This document shows, piece by piece, positions 60,554 through 64,000 of a DNA stretch of 64,000 bases (positions are counted from its first letter, which is position 1; each line of letters opens with the position of its first letter). The position numbers and the translations under genes are program-made. Source of the DNA: Lingula anatina (Eukaryota; Brachiopoda; Lingulata; Lingulida; Lingulidae). The notes under the pieces were generated by a model. That model was not told the DNA's origin. It did not search any database and saw only the letters and a program-made list of their open reading frames with translations. The DNA lies in the NCBI RefSeq assembly GCF_001039355.2, contig NW_019775383.1:130972-194971 (forward strand). The letters are read 5' to 3'.

Positions 60554-62243
60554 GCAGTAAAAGAAGCGGGAGCTGAAAAGAGAGATACTTCCTTATACAA
60601 TTAAATAACATTCTCTACGTGTAAAGAGCATATACATTGTATCAGTGGATTTAACCGTCTAGACACGCGATTAAAGATATCATTCAACAACAAACTTCAA
60701 CAAATCAGTTTTGTTTTTAGTTTTCAAAAACCCTTTGAATGAGAGATCAAAAGTTCATGATGTAAAGCTTAAATCTTTTGAATCAAATCTGATAAAAACG
60801 ATCTAAGTCGTTGACCCGGAAAGAACAAAGCTTACGTTTAAGTGTTGTCTCAACTCGTGGGTTACATGTGCTGTAACACCTCGCCTTAATAACATGAGGC
60901 ATTTTGGAAGTTTTTATCACAGACAGAATATAGAAGATATAGCTAGGCCTATGACCTAAACTCAATCATATCCATCCCGATTGCAGCTGAGATAGAAATC
61001 AAGTCAACAGTTCATAGACCCTAAAAGCCAAGGCCTTTTCTGACGTGCCTCGACGTGTGGCTTTGGCAGTCACAAAAGCGATTAATCTTACAAAAAATAC
61101 CCTGCCAAAAAGGTGACGTAAATTTGCTTCGTTTCAACTTTGATCCATCATACACATGTCTAAGATTCCAATTGGTACACTTGCACTATTCGGGCATAGG
61201 GTTTGCGACTTCTTCGGAGTCCTTAGCGTGTACGTGATGGATCTTTCCGTATGGCCTAAATTGGAGACTGGGGTCGCGCAAAGTTATCAGGTAGCTTCAA
61301 GTGGCCCGTCACTTTAAAATGTTTAATTAAGTAGAGTTGCAAGTTTCCTTATCGGGGGGAGGCGGGGTGGGGTGGGGGTAATGGGGGGGGGGGGGGATTG
61401 GGGGCCAGTGGCGAAGACAAGGGCAAGGAAAAGGGGTCGGGGCGGGGATGGGTTGGGCGTAACTTATACAGGGTTCCAACGATTGAACCAGAACAATTTC
61501 AAAAATAAATGAATATATAAACAAAAATGAAAGAAAAAAAAGATAAATAGCTGAATAAATTTATAAATAGAAATGTGCAAAAGAAAAATGAGAATTTGAT
61601 GAACTGATTTTCTCTTGAAATTATGACCAATAGATCGAACAAAGGAAGAAATTGCAGAACTTGGAAATAAAATATAGTACCTCCAACCCTGAAATACCCT
61701 CCGACCAGGGAGGTATAAGATCCAGTATTATAACTATTGAAACATATGCCATTTATGAATCACGTGAACGTCACGTGCTAATCATTACAACGTATAGATA
61801 TAGAATCACATTTGGGTGGATTGATATTTTATTTTCTGAATTCTGAGTTGAAGTATGTTATAAAAACGAAAATATATTCCTTCTTTACAATATATTTCTT
61901 CTTTTTCAAACCAAGCAGTCAAGAAGGAAAGACAATTGGTTAAGACATTTCGCTGTTTGACACGTGTCTGGTGACGGTACGTCTCCATATACAACGCGTT
62001 TGTTTACAGTCTGTATCCTAGACATGCAAAGTAACACCCTGAAAAGCACAGATCCACTGTTGGCCATTATATATTCGTCGTCACCCTGAAAATCAGAGAG
62101 CAGACGGTGACTCCGCAGTGACAGTAGCATTGTAAATGTGTCTTCGCCAGCACCCCATTCTCAGGGAACTGTCAATAACACTTCCGCTATATCGTAAGCA
62201 TGGGATATTGTGGTGTAATTATCTATCTCGCACAGTTACTGTA

Positions 62244-62341
<98 letters not shown>

Positions 62342-63384
62342 CTCCTATTCTTTTTAAAAACGTCTTAGATAATAATAATAATAATAATACAATCATATTA
62401 TATCATATTATACTAGGCACACTTTTATATAAATGTAGGCCTATGTATAGACCAGATATTTTGCATTAAGAAAGGGAATTATGAGACAAAACTTCAAATT
62501 GTACGTTACAATCCAACTGCTATGAGTTGTAAAGAATATACATATCATTACATATTTTACACACGTGTGCTCAAAACCGTCATTCTTGCTTAAGGGGGTC
62601 TAAAAACATCGGCAACGGTTCACTGCTTGACACGCCGGGCACATATGGCGTGATTCCGTTAACAATTTATACGGCTTCAAGTGGGGTATGTTCCTTTTGA
62701 TTACGACACGTTTACCCCCTTGAGTGATGTCTGCATGTAGAGCAAAGACTAGACGTTATTGTTATTCAATCTTGTGTTTATTGTCCCGATTTCTGACAGG
62801 ATTGGATTTAATTAGTTTGATTTCATTTCAAATCTTTCGATGACAGGTGTTTTTTTTTTCTACCAAGGTCAATCCATAAGTTACTTATGAATTATGCCAT
62901 CAACTTAGATGTGAGTGTAGGCTATTTGAGTTTGCAAGACAAGACTGTTTTTGTGTATTTTAATGAACTAAGGTTAGTTAAGGAGCTTGATTTCATTAAA
63001 TTTTCATGTCACTTCCTTTTGATAATCGCCCAACACAGGCGTAAAATCTTTTTGTTGACGTTCACATACACGTAAAAACCAGTTGGTCTGGAAATAGGTC
63101 TTAAACGCATTATCAAACTGTCGGCCTGAGAACCGATAATTTTTCCTTATTAAAATATGAAACACTGTCAGACTGGTACATGTATATCTAAAATAAGGAC
63201 GACCAGAATACAAGTAGGAGGTCTGGTTAATGCAATACAAACCAACATTCTAGGATAGTAAGTTCCATTAAAGTGCAATCTCATCAGCGGCGCTTTTTAA
63301 ATTTAAAACATAAACTTACCACTTTGGTCTGTATTACAGATACGTGTATTATCACGCGACAGTGTATACCGCTCCGTTCAACGA

Positions 63385-63418
<34 letters not shown>

Positions 63419-63970
63419 CACCGCGGTCTTCGCCATCAAGTAAAGCTTGGCTTAAAAATCTTTTGTGTATAGGCGACATATTCTTCAACTTGAAAAGAAC
63501 ACCGAAATAAATACCCTTGTAAAAGTCACTATGGCCAGGTCACATATCTCACTGCCTGAATAATGTGATGTAATTTAGGCTCATTTATCATTTTTTTTCA
63601 GCTTAAAAAGACTTCCAACCGACAATCATACGCTATTAGCAGAAGACAAGCTTCACCCGTTTGCCTATAAAACCTTCTCGCTTGATCTTAGTATTATTGA
63701 AATCAATCTTACTTCAGAGCGAGCACATCGGACCTTAAAAAGTTGTTTTTATCATAACGTTAAATCGCTCCCTTAAAACTAAACGAGCTCAACGTTGTCA
63801 GTTTACGGGGTTCGCCAGTATTTCTTCTTCTCATTATAGTATTTTTCTATTCATCTCTTTATGTTAAATGCGCAATCGAGATACACCGTAACAATACAAA
63901 AAGTCTTTTTAACTGAACTTTATCAACATTTTTCTAATGTGTTCAATGCACAATTTTTTTCGCCATAGTT
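57640..63970. other. gene-free right end of window
   Basis: No exon could be supported on either strand. It contains GA tracts (59876-59930, 60514-60552), a TA tract (about 62247-62339), a TAA tract, and a poly-A run (63384-63412). The open frames here are short or made of these repeats. Confidence 0.6.
62247..62339. repeat. (TA)n microsatellite
   Basis: Over 40 uninterrupted TA units. The Tyr-Ile repeat frames drawn through it are not genes. Confidence 0.97.
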
Positions 63971-63973
63971 TGC

Positions 63974-64000
63974 GGTGGGGGGGGGGGGGGGGGGGGGGGG
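63974..64000. repeat. terminal poly-G run
   Basis: The window ends in 27 consecutive G, typical of the approach to a sequencing or assembly break. Confidence 0.9.

Noticed and set aside
62136-62469. Tyr/Ile repeat proteins
   Set aside because: Translation of a TA dinucleotide tract.
48000-64000. Paired-box (Pax) exon following the candidate exon at 47841
   Set aside because: I looked for the paired-domain start (GVNQLGG-type) by eye on the plus strand and found none; the Pax idea stays speculation.

Overview
The window looks like metazoan nuclear DNA. It is AT-rich, has many-exon genes with consensus GT/AG splice sites, many microsatellites and many short inverted-repeat transposons. Gene content (a Niemann-Pick C1 protein, a penta-EF-hand peflin, a Toll-like receptor and Smoothened), intron sizes and divergence suggest an invertebrate, most likely a lophotrochozoan such as a mollusc. 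The phylum is inferred; no sequence here proves it. One run of Ns (8109-8530) and a terminal poly-G tract mark assembly imperfections.

Layout. (1) 1-13783, minus strand: NPC1. Nineteen exons were assembled, giving 1205 continuous codons; the C-terminal ~110 residues lie beyond the left edge. (2) 14005-16716, plus strand: a five-exon peflin-type gene (227 aa), head to head with NPC1 across only 221 bp. (3) 17.5-28 kb: a Toll-like receptor (two exons, 899 aa) surrounded by relics of itself, a direct duplication of the downstream flank of the peflin gene, and a ~1.1 kb inverted-repeat transposon in the TLR intron that carries a tRNA-like sequence. (4) 30448-39954, minus strand: a complete Smoothened gene, eleven coding exons, 892 aa. 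(5) 40.7-53 kb: mostly non-coding, with a candidate two-exon 5' end of an unidentified plus-strand gene (46.6-47.9 kb). (6) 54019-55245, plus strand: an intronless frame for a 408-aa low-complexity Ser/Pro-rich protein that I do not recognise. (7) 55.3-64 kb: non-coding apart from one weak short-exon candidate.

The genes do not form a pathway cassette. There are thematic links only: NPC1 and Smoothened both belong to sterol-linked biology, and the NPC1/peflin intergenic region carries an MiT/TFE-type E-box, a class of site known to drive lysosomal genes.

Most unusual observation: pieces of exons together with their splice sites have been tandemly duplicated again and again in this window. 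Examples are a 41-bp unit carrying a Smoothened 5' splice site, present exactly 12 times; another Smoothened exon end present three times; a peflin 3' splice site plus exon start present three to four times; and the TLR exon end and LRR segments present twice. Secondary points are a cluster of five exact TCAAGGTCA nuclear-receptor half-sites, two pairs of which are both 22 bp apart; a TLR whose BB loop lacks the usual proline; three RRxS (PKA/CK1-like) clusters in the Smoothened tail; a perfect 58-bp inverted repeat in an NPC1 intron; and several MITE families with visible terminal inverted repeats and target-site duplications.
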